This document shows, in pieces, positions 35,720 to 45,451 of a DNA stretch of 64,000 nucleotides; position 1 is the stretch's first letter, and each line of letters begins with the position of its first letter. The DNA is from Fallopia convolvulus (taxonomy: Eukaryota; Streptophyta; Magnoliopsida; Caryophyllales; Polygonaceae): the NCBI GenBank assembly GCA_964016875.1, contig OZ024729.1, positions 27,610,494-27,674,493 of the forward strand, written 5' to 3'. Made by a program: the position numbers and the translations under genes. The notes under the pieces were generated by a model. It saw nothing but the letters and a program-made list of their open reading frames with translations. It did no database searches and had not been told where the DNA came from.

Positions 35720-37464
35720 CTAAATGGTCGACGTCTAGCCTTAGAACTTCATTGCTCAAGAGAATTTCGTCCGGACGAGAGTCATTGATGGGTACCGTGT
35801 CTCCGGATTCCTTGATGTGCTCAATGGGCAACCTGGAAAGATGATTTGCCACAAGATTCTCCGCTCCTTTCTTGTCTCGTATCTCAAGATCGAATTCTTG
35901 CAATAGGAGCATCCATCGGAGTAATCTCATCTTGGCGTCCTTTTTATCCATAAGGTAACGGATAGTTGCATGATCGGGGTAGACGATTACCTTTGAGCCC
36001 ACCAAGTACGACCGGAACTTCTCAAAAGCAAACACAACGGCTAGGAACTCCTTCTCCGTAGTTGTGTACTTGCTTTGGACCTCGTCGAACGTCTTGATCG
36101 CATAGTAAATGGCATGAAGCTTCTTCTCTTTCCTTTGCCTAAGAACCGCGCCTACGGCGTAGTCACTAGCGTCGCACATGATATCGAAGGGAAGTGTCCA
36201 ATCCGGAGGTTGCATGATAGGGGCCGACACAAGTGCATCCCGGATCCTATGAAAAGCTTCAAGACACTCGGAAGAAAACTCAAACACAACATCCTTCATT
36301 AATAGGTTAGTTAATGGTTTAGTAATCTTAGAGATATCTTGAATGAACCTCCTATAAAACCCGGCATGGCCTAGGAAACTCCTAACATCTTTCACGGAGG
36401 TAGGGGGTGGCAATTTTTCAATCAATTTAATTTTAGCCTTGTCAACTTCAATCCCCCTTTTAGACACTATATGACCTAAGACAATCCCTTCTTGCACCAT
36501 AAAGTGACACTTCTCCCAATTAAGAACGAGTTTTGTCTCTTCACATCTCCTAAGGACTCTAGCAAGATTATCAAGACAAGAGTCAAAAGTGGTACCGTAA
36601 ACCGAGAAATCATCCATAAATACCTCCACGATATCCTCAATCATGTCGGAGAAGATGACCATCATACACCGTTGAAAGGTGGTCGGGGCATTGCAAAGCC
36701 CGAATGGCATCCTCCTATAAGCAAACGTGCCATAAGGACACGTGAAGGTGGTCTTCTCTTGATCATCACGATGTATCTAAACTTGCCAAAAACCACTATA
36801 GCCATCGAGATAACAAAAATAGTCATGCAAAGCTAATCTCTCTAGCACTTGGTCAATAAAAGGCAAGGGGAAGTGATCCTTTCTAGTGGCACTATTAAGT
36901 TTTCTATAGTCTATGCACATGCGCCAACTAGTGGTAGTCCTAGTAGGAACCAACTCACCCTTTTCATTCTCAACAACAGTAAGACCACTCTTTTAAGGCA
37001 CAACATGAACCGGGCTTACCCACTTACTATCTGAAATCGGGAAGATGATACATGCATCAAACATTCTCAAGATCTCCTTTTTTACCACTTCCTTCATGTT
37101 TGGGTTAAAGCCTCCTTTGATGTTCAATGGTTGGCCTGTGACCTTCCTCATGAAAAATACGATGCATACACAAAGAAGGTGAAACACCACTCAAGTCCTC
37201 AAGAGAGTACCCAATGTCCTTCCTATGAGTCCTAAGCACATCAAGCAACTTTCCAACTTCTTCCTTATTAAGGTTAGCATTAACAATCACGGGAAAAGTG
37301 GAATTTGGGCCAAGAAACTCATACCTCAAAGACTCGGGGAGAGTCTTAAGCTCCGGAGTGGGTGTTGGTGGTGTAACAATGTCATCATCCTTCTTTATCT
37401 TGAATAGCTCCTCAAAGTAATTACTTTCGGTTGAGAGTTGTACATCGTCATTCACCTCCAGAAG

Positions 37465-37595
37465 GATCGGCTCCGACCATAAGGGGGTCAGTACCGAGCC
37501 AGAGGCATAAGCAAAATCCTGAGAAACGAGTGGAATGGGGGTTGGTGTCAAGCTAAGTGAGGTCGGTGCCGACCTGTTTGGGGTCGGTGACCACC
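37465..37595. promoter_or_regulatory. Two dyad pairs in the C protease-RT linker
   Basis: Pairs at 37465/37486 (arm mismatches) and 37561/37582 (first exact with spacer GTGC, second one mismatch). Both pairs are 21 bp apart. Confidence 0.65.
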
Positions 37596-38372
37596 CTGCA
37601 GCTTCGTCCTCGTCTTCATCTTCACTTGTGTAAGCCCCAAGCAAATGCTCTATCGGATCTTGGCAATCAATGTAATCAGAGCGGGTATACAACATCTTGA
37701 CCTCCATAGCTTCATTAGTCTCCTTCATTGTTGGATTGAACCGGAACTCAACTACTTCATTGCCGATTTCAAAAGTAAGGAGGCCTTTCTTCACGTCAAT
37801 GATAGCTCCGGCGGTTGCAAGGAATGGTCGCCCAAGAATGATCGGGACAACGGGATCTTCCGGCATCTCCATAACAATGAAATCATTGGGCACAAAGAAC
37901 TTGCCGACTTGGATAGGGAAATCATCGATAACTTTGGTTGGCTTTACACAAGAGTCGTCCGCCATATAGAGCTTCATGTTTACCGGGACTAAAGGACCCA
38001 TGTTGGTTTTGGACCATATAGAAAGGGGAAGGAGACTAGCACTTGCACCAAGGTCACATAAAGCTTTAAAGCGATGAGCACCTATACCAATAGTTATTGC
38101 AGATTTACCCGGATCGCCGAGTTTCTCCGGGAGCTCTAGAGATCGAACTTCATCGGTCAACTCTGATATCGACGGCTTCTTGGACAAGATTTCTTTTAGG
38201 AACTTGGTGTACGCGGGCATCTCATTCAAGGCTTCGGCGAAAGGGATAGTGATGTTGAGCCCTTGAAGAACCTGCACAAAATGCTTGAATTTGCCTTCCG
38301 TGGAATCCTTAGCCTTCTTGGATGGGAAAGGAAGCACCTTTGTAAGAATGGATGTAGGAACTACGGGAAGTG

Positions 38373-38461
38373 GGTCGGTCACGACCTGGGGAGGGTCAGT
38401 GAAGACCTCCTCTGTAGTGAAGGGAGGGTCGGTTACGACCCTGGATGGGTCGGTAACGACC
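38373..38461. promoter_or_regulatory. Two dyad pairs in the C gag-protease linker
   Basis: Pairs at 38373/38394 (first exact, GTCA; second degenerate) and 38427/38448 (both exact, GTTA and GTAA). Both 21 bp apart. Confidence 0.7.
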
Positions 38462-40038
38462 TCCCCTGAGCTAGGTTGTCCTCTACGTCCGCCGCCTTCT
38501 TGCTTGTTTCTCGATCCGACAACTTCTTTCCGCTCCTCAGATGGACCGCAGCTATTTGACCTCTCGGGTTCTCATCGGGATGGCCCGGTAATCGCCCTTG
38601 GGATTTCACCAAGTTGGAATTTGAGCCGCTAGGTCTTGGGGTCTTGGAATTTGAGCCAGCTTGGGCGCAAGGTCTTCCTCCAGCTATTTGAACTCCTTTA
38701 AGATCAGTGCGGACGCCATTTATCCCCTCTAGAAGACCTTGCGCCCAAGCTAGTGGTTCTTGGTAACCGGGAGGTCTATAAGGAGGGGCTCTTTGCTCTT
38801 GTGCTTGTGGTTGAAAACCTTGACCGTGGCCATTTTTGTTCCATTGAGGATAATTGTTGTTGTTGTTCCTTCCTGGATAAGCATTGTTTTGACCTCGGTA
38901 GGGCCCTCTCATATAGTTCGCCTCCGCATAAGCCTCGACGGCTCGGACTTGTTCCACATTCGTGCAAGAAGCGGTGGTGTGAGCTTGGGAACCACATTCT
39001 TGACAAGATTGAGCGGTGGATTTGAAGTGGTTTACTTGCTTCTTGAGCCAGTTTATCTCATCTTGCATGAATTGAAACCTCACATCTTGATCAATCGGTT
39101 TGGCATTAGGATCATAAAGCTTCTTCTGTTGAACCTTGACGGCTTGTTAGGTGCCATACATTGCATCATAGTTGGTGAGTTTGTCCAACAAAGCCCAAGC
39201 TTGATCGGGATCCATCTCAATGAACCCGCAATTGGTGTGGAGGTTGATTCGGTCCTTTGTAGCGGCATTAATCCCTTGAAAGAAAATCTCTTGAAGCACA
39301 TAGGGAGGTTGTCCATGAGTAGGACATTGCTGAAGAAGCTCTTTGAACCGTTCCCAAGTTTCCACAAAAGTCTCATTGGGAAGTTGATGATAAGAAGTGA
39401 TGCGCTTTCGTAGCTTTGTAGTCTTAGCTGGTGGAAAGAATTTCATTAGAAACTGATCATGTAGAGCCTTCCATGTAGTAATCGACCTGGGAGGTAGGCT
39501 TTCAAGCCAAGTAAGAGCCTTTCCGGCCAAAGACCACTTGAATGCTTTCAAGGGCACATATTCAAGCGATACGTCATCAGCGGCGATAGTGTCACAAAGG
39601 TCAGTGAAGTTCTTGATGTTCTCCATGGGGCACTCTGTGGGCTTGCCTTCAAATTGAGACCTCTTGATAAGAGTGATGAAGTGAAACTTAATCTCAAAGG
39701 CGTGCTCAATCACAAGGAGCACAATAGCAGATTCGGGAACCCAGAATTCCGGATGCATGTATTGCTTAGCGTTTCGCGGAATAGCGTTAAGTTGTTCCTA
39801 GAGACGGGCAGCAACCTCTCTCTCTCTGCGCAGCATCTCTCTCTCTTTGTGCAGCAGCAGTTTGAGCATCACGTTCTCTTTGCATACCTTCCATCTGGAT
39901 GCGAAGGTCAGCCATCTGGCGAGCAAGTTCCTCAGCGTTGGCCATTGCTCTTCGTTCTCTTAGCCTGCGGTGAAGGGTTCTCTCAAGTTCGGGATCAAAA
40001 GGAAAATAGTCGACTCCCCTTCACGAACTAGAGGGCAT
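38433..40038 (-). pseudogene. Athila C gag
   Basis: Starts with an ATG at 40036-40038 and a stop six codons in. It continues through an Arg/Glu-rich predicted helical N-terminus (ELARQMADLRIQMEGMQRE), a stop near 39800, the retrotrans_gag core (FKWSLAGKALTWLESLPPRS), another stop near 39147, and a CCHC knuckle CQECGSQAHTTASC (C-X2-C-X4-H-X4-C). An Asn/Gly/Pro-rich tail ends at 38433, in the dyad-bearing linker to the protease. Confidence 0.75.
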
Positions 40039-40139
40039 ACACCTACACACACAATCACGAGAAAACGAATTAGTAAACACAAAAAGGTATGGGCTATTCC
40101 TAAACCCGAAAGATAACTAGACAAAGAAACTAGACTAAA

Positions 40140-40157
40140 TCCCCGGCAACGGCGCCA
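40140..40157 (-). promoter_or_regulatory. Athila C primer binding site (tRNA-Asp type)
   Basis: Minus strand TGGCGCCGTTGCCGGGGA, three bases from the LTR border. Confidence 0.85.
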
Positions 40158-40160
40158 ATT

Positions 40161-41687
40161 TGTTGTAAGGGTTTTAGCTTGATCCTAACAAACAAATAAA
40201 TTTATAGATCAAGACCCCGCTTAGTACAAGGAGGTCAGGTTCGTCCACGGGAATTAGAAGATCTAATTCGAGCAATCAATCCTAACAAGAATCAAACCAA
40301 ACAAAGCAAAACCCACACAAGGGTGGCTCGACACCGACCCCAACTGGGTTGTCTCCGACCTACTTCACGACACAAAAACACCGGAAAAATTGGAAACACT
40401 GGGAGCACGGTACCGACCTAAAAGGGGGTCATCACCGACCTATCCGGGTAACAAATAATCTCCGAAAAATCAAATTAAAAGAGATCTAGAGCAAAGGATT
40501 CACCACAACAAAGCTATGCATGCAAACATGAATCAAAGATCAACCAACAATAATCTCATGAATGACTTTCGCCATGAATAATCAAGCAAATATCTCAACT
40601 TTCGTAAAGATCTGAACTTTTTGCAATCCTACTTGTTATCTAAAGGTTTTAACTTTCGCTTCAACCCAAATATTATGCAAATTCACAATTTAATCTTTCA
40701 ACTCAATCATGAACATGAACATGCCTCAACTTTCATCAAGGAATTAATAACAAACAAGAGGATAAAGGATTGAGATTAAAAGGAATGGTTTTAATCAAAG
40801 ATTCATGCTTTAATCATGCACAACTCGTCGGGTTTCACCCCAACCCTAGAAAAGTAGACTACTCACGATTCATAATGCAAACAACAATCAAAAATAAAAG
40901 AGAAGACATGATTCAAAACAAAACAAACTTCAATTGAAATAACAACTTACGAATCTCACACAAACTTCCAAAGCTCTCTCAAATTGTCCAAGAGCTCGGA
41001 ATAAGAGTCAACCCTAGAAAACAAACTAGCAAACTCGTTCCGTCTCGTGCCTCCAAAAACGTCTCCCTCTCGATAAAAAACGTGTTCTCTCAAAAGTAAC
41101 CCTAAAAAAAACCTTATATAGTGGTAGGAATGTTCTTATAAGGAAACTAAATTCTATCTTAAAAAGGCCCATAAATAAAACATTTACTAAAACCTAACTT
41201 AAGGCGCAAGCTTTATTTCCGCTAGGCACGGAGGCGCTCGGTACCGACCCAGAGTGGGTCGTCACCGATCTCACCAGCACTTGGTTTCTTCATTTCTTTG
41301 CCCGAAACTTGCTCCAAAGCTTGGTTCTTCTTCAATGTTCCTTCTTTAATCGTTCTTGGTCTTCTAAGACTTCCTTTAGCTCCTTCTAAGGCATCTTCAT
41401 CTTGCAAACTTCATCTTGAAACTCATCAAATCTCCAAAGACATCAACTCTCTCCCTTCTATCAACACCACCACAAGACAACTCTAACGCCACCTCCTAGA
41501 AAGCTTGAAAAACCGGGATATCTCCTCCTCAACGCTTCAAATACCTACGAAAACAACAAACAAGCACAAACGACTCCAACTCTCTAGAGTGGGTCGGAAT
41601 TATATGCAAAACAACACAATAGACCTAGAAAAGACTCAACCTAGCTAGAAAACTACCCACAAGAACCAACTAAAAAGTACGACATCA
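40161..41687 (-). repeat. Athila C 5-prime LTR (complete)
   Basis: TGTTGTAA...CATCA on plus, 1527 bp. Dyad pairs at 40326/40347 (21 bp), 40405/40427 (22 bp, with one extra G in a G-run between them) and 41236/41257 (21 bp). Confidence 0.8.
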
Positions 41688-42540
41688 GTAAGTCGGGGTC
41701 GAACCCAAGAGACACTTGTAATTCAGAGTAATATTGTTATCAACGTAACAGTAATAAAGGGGGGTTTTTTGATTATTAATCTAACACTAAGGAATTTAAA
41801 ACAAGTGAACAAAGAAAAGATTGAGTTTTTTATCAGTTTAGGGAAAGCAATCCTATTCAAGCATCCACAATCATCATCAAGTTATTGATCATTGATTCAA
41901 ACAAGTTATTTCCTTTGGTTATTCCTATCCTAATCAGATATAATAAACAAGCCAACGGGTCATGTAAATACTTAATATCAAAACAAACATGAAATGATCA
42001 TGAATAATAATGATATTAGCAATGAGAACAAGGATATGCAGGATACAAGCAAATTGAGTTCCAACGAGTCAAACAATAAGCATGCAGGATACAAGCAAAT
42101 TTAGTTCTCCATAAGAGAGAAAATACAAAAGTCTGGAATATTGGAAACTAGGTCTAAAAGAGTTGTTGAGATCTCTCAAAGGCTGAAAAGAAGGTTTTTA
42201 ATATTCTCCAACAAAACACACTGAATAATAAAATAAAAAGGAAACAAAAATATTAAGTAAAAAGATAGGTAAATCATCATCTCCGAAGTTCGCTGACATG
42301 GATTTCCGCAAGCGTGGAATGGGTCTCCGCGAGTGCGGAACTGCATAAATCTTGAACGCGATTCGGTGGATTCCGTGTGCGCGGACAGAGGTTCCACGAG
42401 CGCAGAATTGTGTTTCTTCAAATCACTAGACTTGTCTTCCGCTCTTGTCTCCAACTCTTCTTTTTTTTGCTTAAATCTTCAACCTTTAGTCTTCTTACTA
42501 ATTTGACATTTAAAGCTCTAAAAAGGCCTAAGTAACCCTA
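41688..42540 (-). repeat. Second copy of the truncated A LTR plus the A/C junction
   Basis: Repeats 29273 to about 30132 closely, including the same internal deletion, the dyad pairs (42306/42327 and the next two) and the same switch CCTAAGTAACCCTAA into C-LTR sequence. It stops after about ten bases of C, where copia-1 RNase H begins. It starts abruptly inside the LTR, so it is a duplicated segment, not an ordinary LTR. Confidence 0.75.
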
Positions 42541-42870
42541 AGGCTGAGTATGTGGCAGCTGGATCATCTACAAGACAAGCACTTTGGCTACGAAAATTGT
42601 TAAAGGATTTGTGTTGTGTACAAGAAGAAGCCACTGAGTTATGATGTGACAACAAGTCAACAATTGCAATGACCAAGAATCTAAAATTTCATGCAAGGAC
42701 AAAACACATTGATGTGCACCATCATTTTACTAGGAAGTTGTTGTCTGAAGACAAGATTATTCTGAAGTTCTCTAGAACAAATGATCAAGATGCAGATTTG
42801 TTTACTAAGGCATTGAGCCAAGCAAAGCATCAGTTCTTCTTAGAGAAGATTGGAATATGCGAGTTTGAAT
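42541..42870 (+). pseudogene. Copia-1 RNase H C-terminal part
   Basis: Reads AEYVAAGSSTRQALWLRKLL, a TGA, then KNLKFHARTKHIDVHHHFTR and DLFTKALSQAKHQFF, the end of a copia RNase H. It continues copia-1 from 6488 with a gap in the protein between the end of the RT and this point. Confidence 0.8.
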
Positions 42871-42880
42871 CAAGGGGAGG
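42871..42880 (+). promoter_or_regulatory. Copia-1 polypurine tract
   Basis: CAAGGGGAGG directly before the LTR start TGTTG. Confidence 0.75.
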
Positions 42881-43098
42881 TGTTGAATCTATTATTAAGG
42901 AGATGTTTTATTTATCATTGATTTTAGTTATTGTTTAAATTTTCTATTTAATAATTTGTTGTTGAGAGTTATCTACTATTTTTAGATTGAATGTTAGTAT
43001 TTAAAGTTTGTAATGGTTATCATTTTAATTGAGAAGAAATCGTTATTGTTTCTCCTTCTCAAGTATATGATAATCTTCTTCCTCTGTTAAAACCAACA
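42881..43098 (+). repeat. Copia-1 3-prime LTR
   Basis: 218 bp, TGTTGAATC...CCAACA, paired with 3866-4080. Several substitutions between the two mark this as an older insertion than element B or copia-B. Confidence 0.85.
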
Positions 43099-43978
43099 TG
43101 GGTGATCTTGACCTCCCAATTGCGTCCTTTCAAGATTCGTTGGCATTGCCTGATTAAGGACATATTTGGAAGGGTCACGACAGCAGTTTCCATCAGCAAT
43201 TGAAGAGTTAGTTTCAATGATAACGCGTTCAAGCCCTTTACTTGCAGCATGTTGTTGACCATGGAGGCACGCCTTCAGTTCCGCAGTGAGAGCTAAGCAT
43301 TCCCCGCAAATGAACATGAAGAAAATTCCAAGTTGCATCACGAATAAGGCCGCCCCACCAGTCGGGCCTGGATTGCCTTTGGAACATCCATCAATATTAA
43401 GCTTTAGCCAACCTGCCGGTAACCGAGTCCACGAATCAGCATGGAGGTCAGAAGCCATACTGTTGCTCGAGATTCCTACCGGGTTCATGGTTGACTTAGC
43501 TTCCCAGTGTGCGTTCGAGACATCGCAGACCGGTGATGATAACCGAAGTTGATCATCAACCCCTTCAAAGACAAGGGTATTTCTCGTCTTCCAAACATAC
43601 CAAAGCATATCTATTGGCAAACTGGGTCACTTCCCGGTTTCCATCTTTTAGGTTCGCCAAGATCCATTCGGCAAGATTTTGACAAGTGAAAAAAATTAGG
43701 TGGAACCGCGTTGCCATTAATGGCAAGTCAGATATCGTGAATCGGATCACAATCACGAAGCATATGAAGCTCAGTCTCCTCGAGGTTACACTTGGGACAA
43801 TTAGGCGAAGCCGTAAGGTGTCGGCGAAGATGGTTGACATTGCACTACAAACAACCGTGCAACAACAAATAAATAAAGTTTCTCACTCTTTGTTGCACAT
43901 TCACCTTCCATATAAGTTTCCAATCGATAATCAACAAAGTCAATTGGTTCTTTTCTTCTCGGATCATTCTCATTGCTG
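43099..43978 (-). mobile_element. LINE, middle part: zinc finger (zf-RVT) and RNase H
   Basis: On the minus strand, in broken frames: DWKLIWKVNVQQRVRNF and CPKCNLEETELHMLRDC (zf-RVT pattern) near 43960-43750, then LNIDGCSKGNPGPTGGAAL (RNase H first Asp) and LTAELKAC (Glu). It ends NWEVKITHV at the copia-1 LTR; the missing end is at 3592-3865. Preceded on the right by the copia-B target duplication. Confidence 0.65.
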
Positions 43979-43983
43979 ATTTT
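43979..43983. repeat. Target site duplication of copia-B, left copy
   Basis: ATTTT, identical to 53908-53912. Confidence 0.8.
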
Positions 43984-44787
43984 TATAGGATCGTTAGTAC
44001 TAAAACGAGTCGGCGACTCCTGCGAAGTCGTCGACTTTGAGTAATAAAGCAGCGGAGCAATTAGACAGTAAAATAAACGTTACCAACAGTCAATGACAAG
44101 CGATGTATAGTGGAAACTCCTTGTAAACCAACTAGTTTACTTAGAGAAAAACCACTCCCTTCCAAGTTTGTCACTTGGTCGGATTTCAAGAGTCTTTAGA
44201 CTCGCTCTATTGATTTCTTGAGTGATTACAAAGCTCTCCCGTGCACAAGAATGAATCCCACACCCTTGAACCACGCTCTACCTTTGCACTCACACTCTCA
44301 ATCACACGCTATGCCTAACATCTCTCGACACACCACTTGTACGAGTCACACGGACAAGTCTCTTTCTTTCTTTCTTACATACAATATTGAAAATTACGCT
44401 CAAGAGTCTTACCAATAGCCTAAATACTAGGGTATTTAAACTAAGGTGAGGGAGATCTTGTGATATTATTTCCCATTCGATTAGGAAAACAATATACACT
44501 CAATCTTTTACAAATCTTTCCAAATATACAATTATGCATACACTAAAATATTCTAGGAGAATCAAATTATCTTCATCTTGATTTTAGCACTCTTTTGATG
44601 ATCTTCTCCTAAAATAGAACGACGCAGCTGTCTTCAATTATACGCACATAAGCTGTGCGTTCCTTCCTTAAATAGATCACTTCGCCAGTTGGTCACGTTA
44701 GTGACTTTGCCAAGTCGCCGACTCGACTTGCAAACTCAGGGTCACTAACTTTGGAACCATCAAAACTCAATCTTCCACCTTCTAACA
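43984..44787 (-). repeat. Copia-B 3-prime LTR
   Basis: 804 bp, TATAGG...TAACA on plus (TGTTAG...CCTATA on minus). Closely matches 53107-53907. Odd-centred dyads GAGTCG-G-CGACTC at 44007-44019 and AAGTCG-T-CGACTT at 44025-44037 have centres 18 bp apart; another is at 44713-44723. Confidence 0.85.
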
Positions 44788-44975
44788 AATTCCCCCTTTT
44801 TGATGGTGACAAACAACCTATTTTGATAATAAACTATGCGGCATACAAGATCATACATAATAAAAATAGCAAAGCACAAAAACCATAAAAAGTTCCCCCT
44901 AAGCTTAGTAACCACATGATTTCGGCATTTTGATCCTCCTAATAAATTTATTCCCCCAATTAATTCCCCCCTTTG
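44788..44975 (-). promoter_or_regulatory. Multiple polypurine tracts of copia-B
   Basis: Minus-strand G-runs at 44788-44801 (AAAAAGGGGGAATT next to the LTR), near 44891, 44951 and 44963. Repeated PPT-like tracts upstream of the 3-prime LTR are a described feature of Sireviruses. Confidence 0.65.
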
Positions 44976-45451
44976 GCATCATCAAAAAGATTGCTAAAAC
45001 AAGAAATAAAATCAGAGGCAAATATAGAAACTTAAAGCATAATATCAAAACAATCATAAAAAGTCATCCACCATGGCAAGAGAAAATGTACGATGCAAAC
45101 ACAAACAATTCAGAGATGTAGTACAACCAAATCGAACTAAAACAACAAAAAGTCTTTTAAACTGAGGGAATAATGTGGAAACGATAGAAAGAGAGGGGTA
45201 GAGAAGGTCATGAGTGTGCGACAATCACTGACACCAGGCTCCAAAGTCATTGAGCCGCTCCTCTATTGCATTAAGCTTTGAAAGCGCATTGTCGACCATA
45301 CACTGAAGCTTCTCGATCATCTCCTTCAGAATCATATTTTGCTCCCTGATATCCTTCAATTCATCATTCTCATTGGAGCAGATTTAGTTCCTTCTTACGG
45401 GTGATCCTTGTCACTGACCTCAAACGTCTTTGACACCCATTGTCCATCAAC
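44976..45451 (-). other. Copia-B 3-prime untranslated region
   Basis: A-rich, no supported coding sequence between the extra ORF and the PPT group. Confidence 0.5.

Larger units (their letters stand above)
34200..38382 (-). pseudogene. Athila C pol: protease, RT, RNase H, integrase
   Basis: Protease at 38382-37105 with ALCDLGASASLLPLSIW (DLGA active site) and ILGRPFLATAGA. RT from about 37190, with stops near 36993 and 36778, keeps MCIDYRKLN, FMDDFSVYGTTF and MPFGLCNAPTTF. RNase H follows (IMCDASDYAVGAV, YPDHATIRYL; the usual Thr or Ser before Asp is Pro). The frame stays open from 36710 to 35235 through a linker of about 100 residues that encodes repeated SVTT from the dyad sites, into the zinc region. 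A stop near 35235 and another near 35022 break the integrase. Its core keeps Asp in ISDGGSHF and Glu in SNQQIKSILEK, and ends at 34200. Confidence 0.8.
30123..41687 (-). mobile_element. Athila element C (Ty3/gypsy), 3-prime LTR truncated
   Basis: Minus-strand element: full 5-prime LTR (40161-41687), primer site, gag, protease-RT-RNase H-integrase, spacer, 3-prime ORF, PPT, and only the last 591 bp of the 3-prime LTR (30123-30713). The missing 0.9 kb of LTR and the fusion to the A LTR show a recombination or deletion event, not simple insertion. It carries the densest set of dyad sites in the window. Confidence 0.85.
3866..43098 (+). mobile_element. Copia-1: old Ty1/copia element, split by Athila elements
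   Basis: Plus-strand copia element with LTRs at 3866-4080 and 42881-43098, a tRNA-iMet type primer site, and a broken gag-integrase-RT order at 4179-6488. RNase H resumes at 42541 after about 36 kb of other elements. Part of the polyprotein between the end of the RT and the RNase H is absent, so the right junction involved a deletion as well as an insertion. It lies inside the LINE. A target duplication could not be identified because the first bases of the left LTR differ from the right one. Confidence 0.8.

Noticed and set aside
43087..43620. Host RNase H-like gene
   Set aside because: zf-RVT plus RNase H order, broken frames and the A-rich tail at the other end (3592-3640) fit a LINE fragment better than a host gene.
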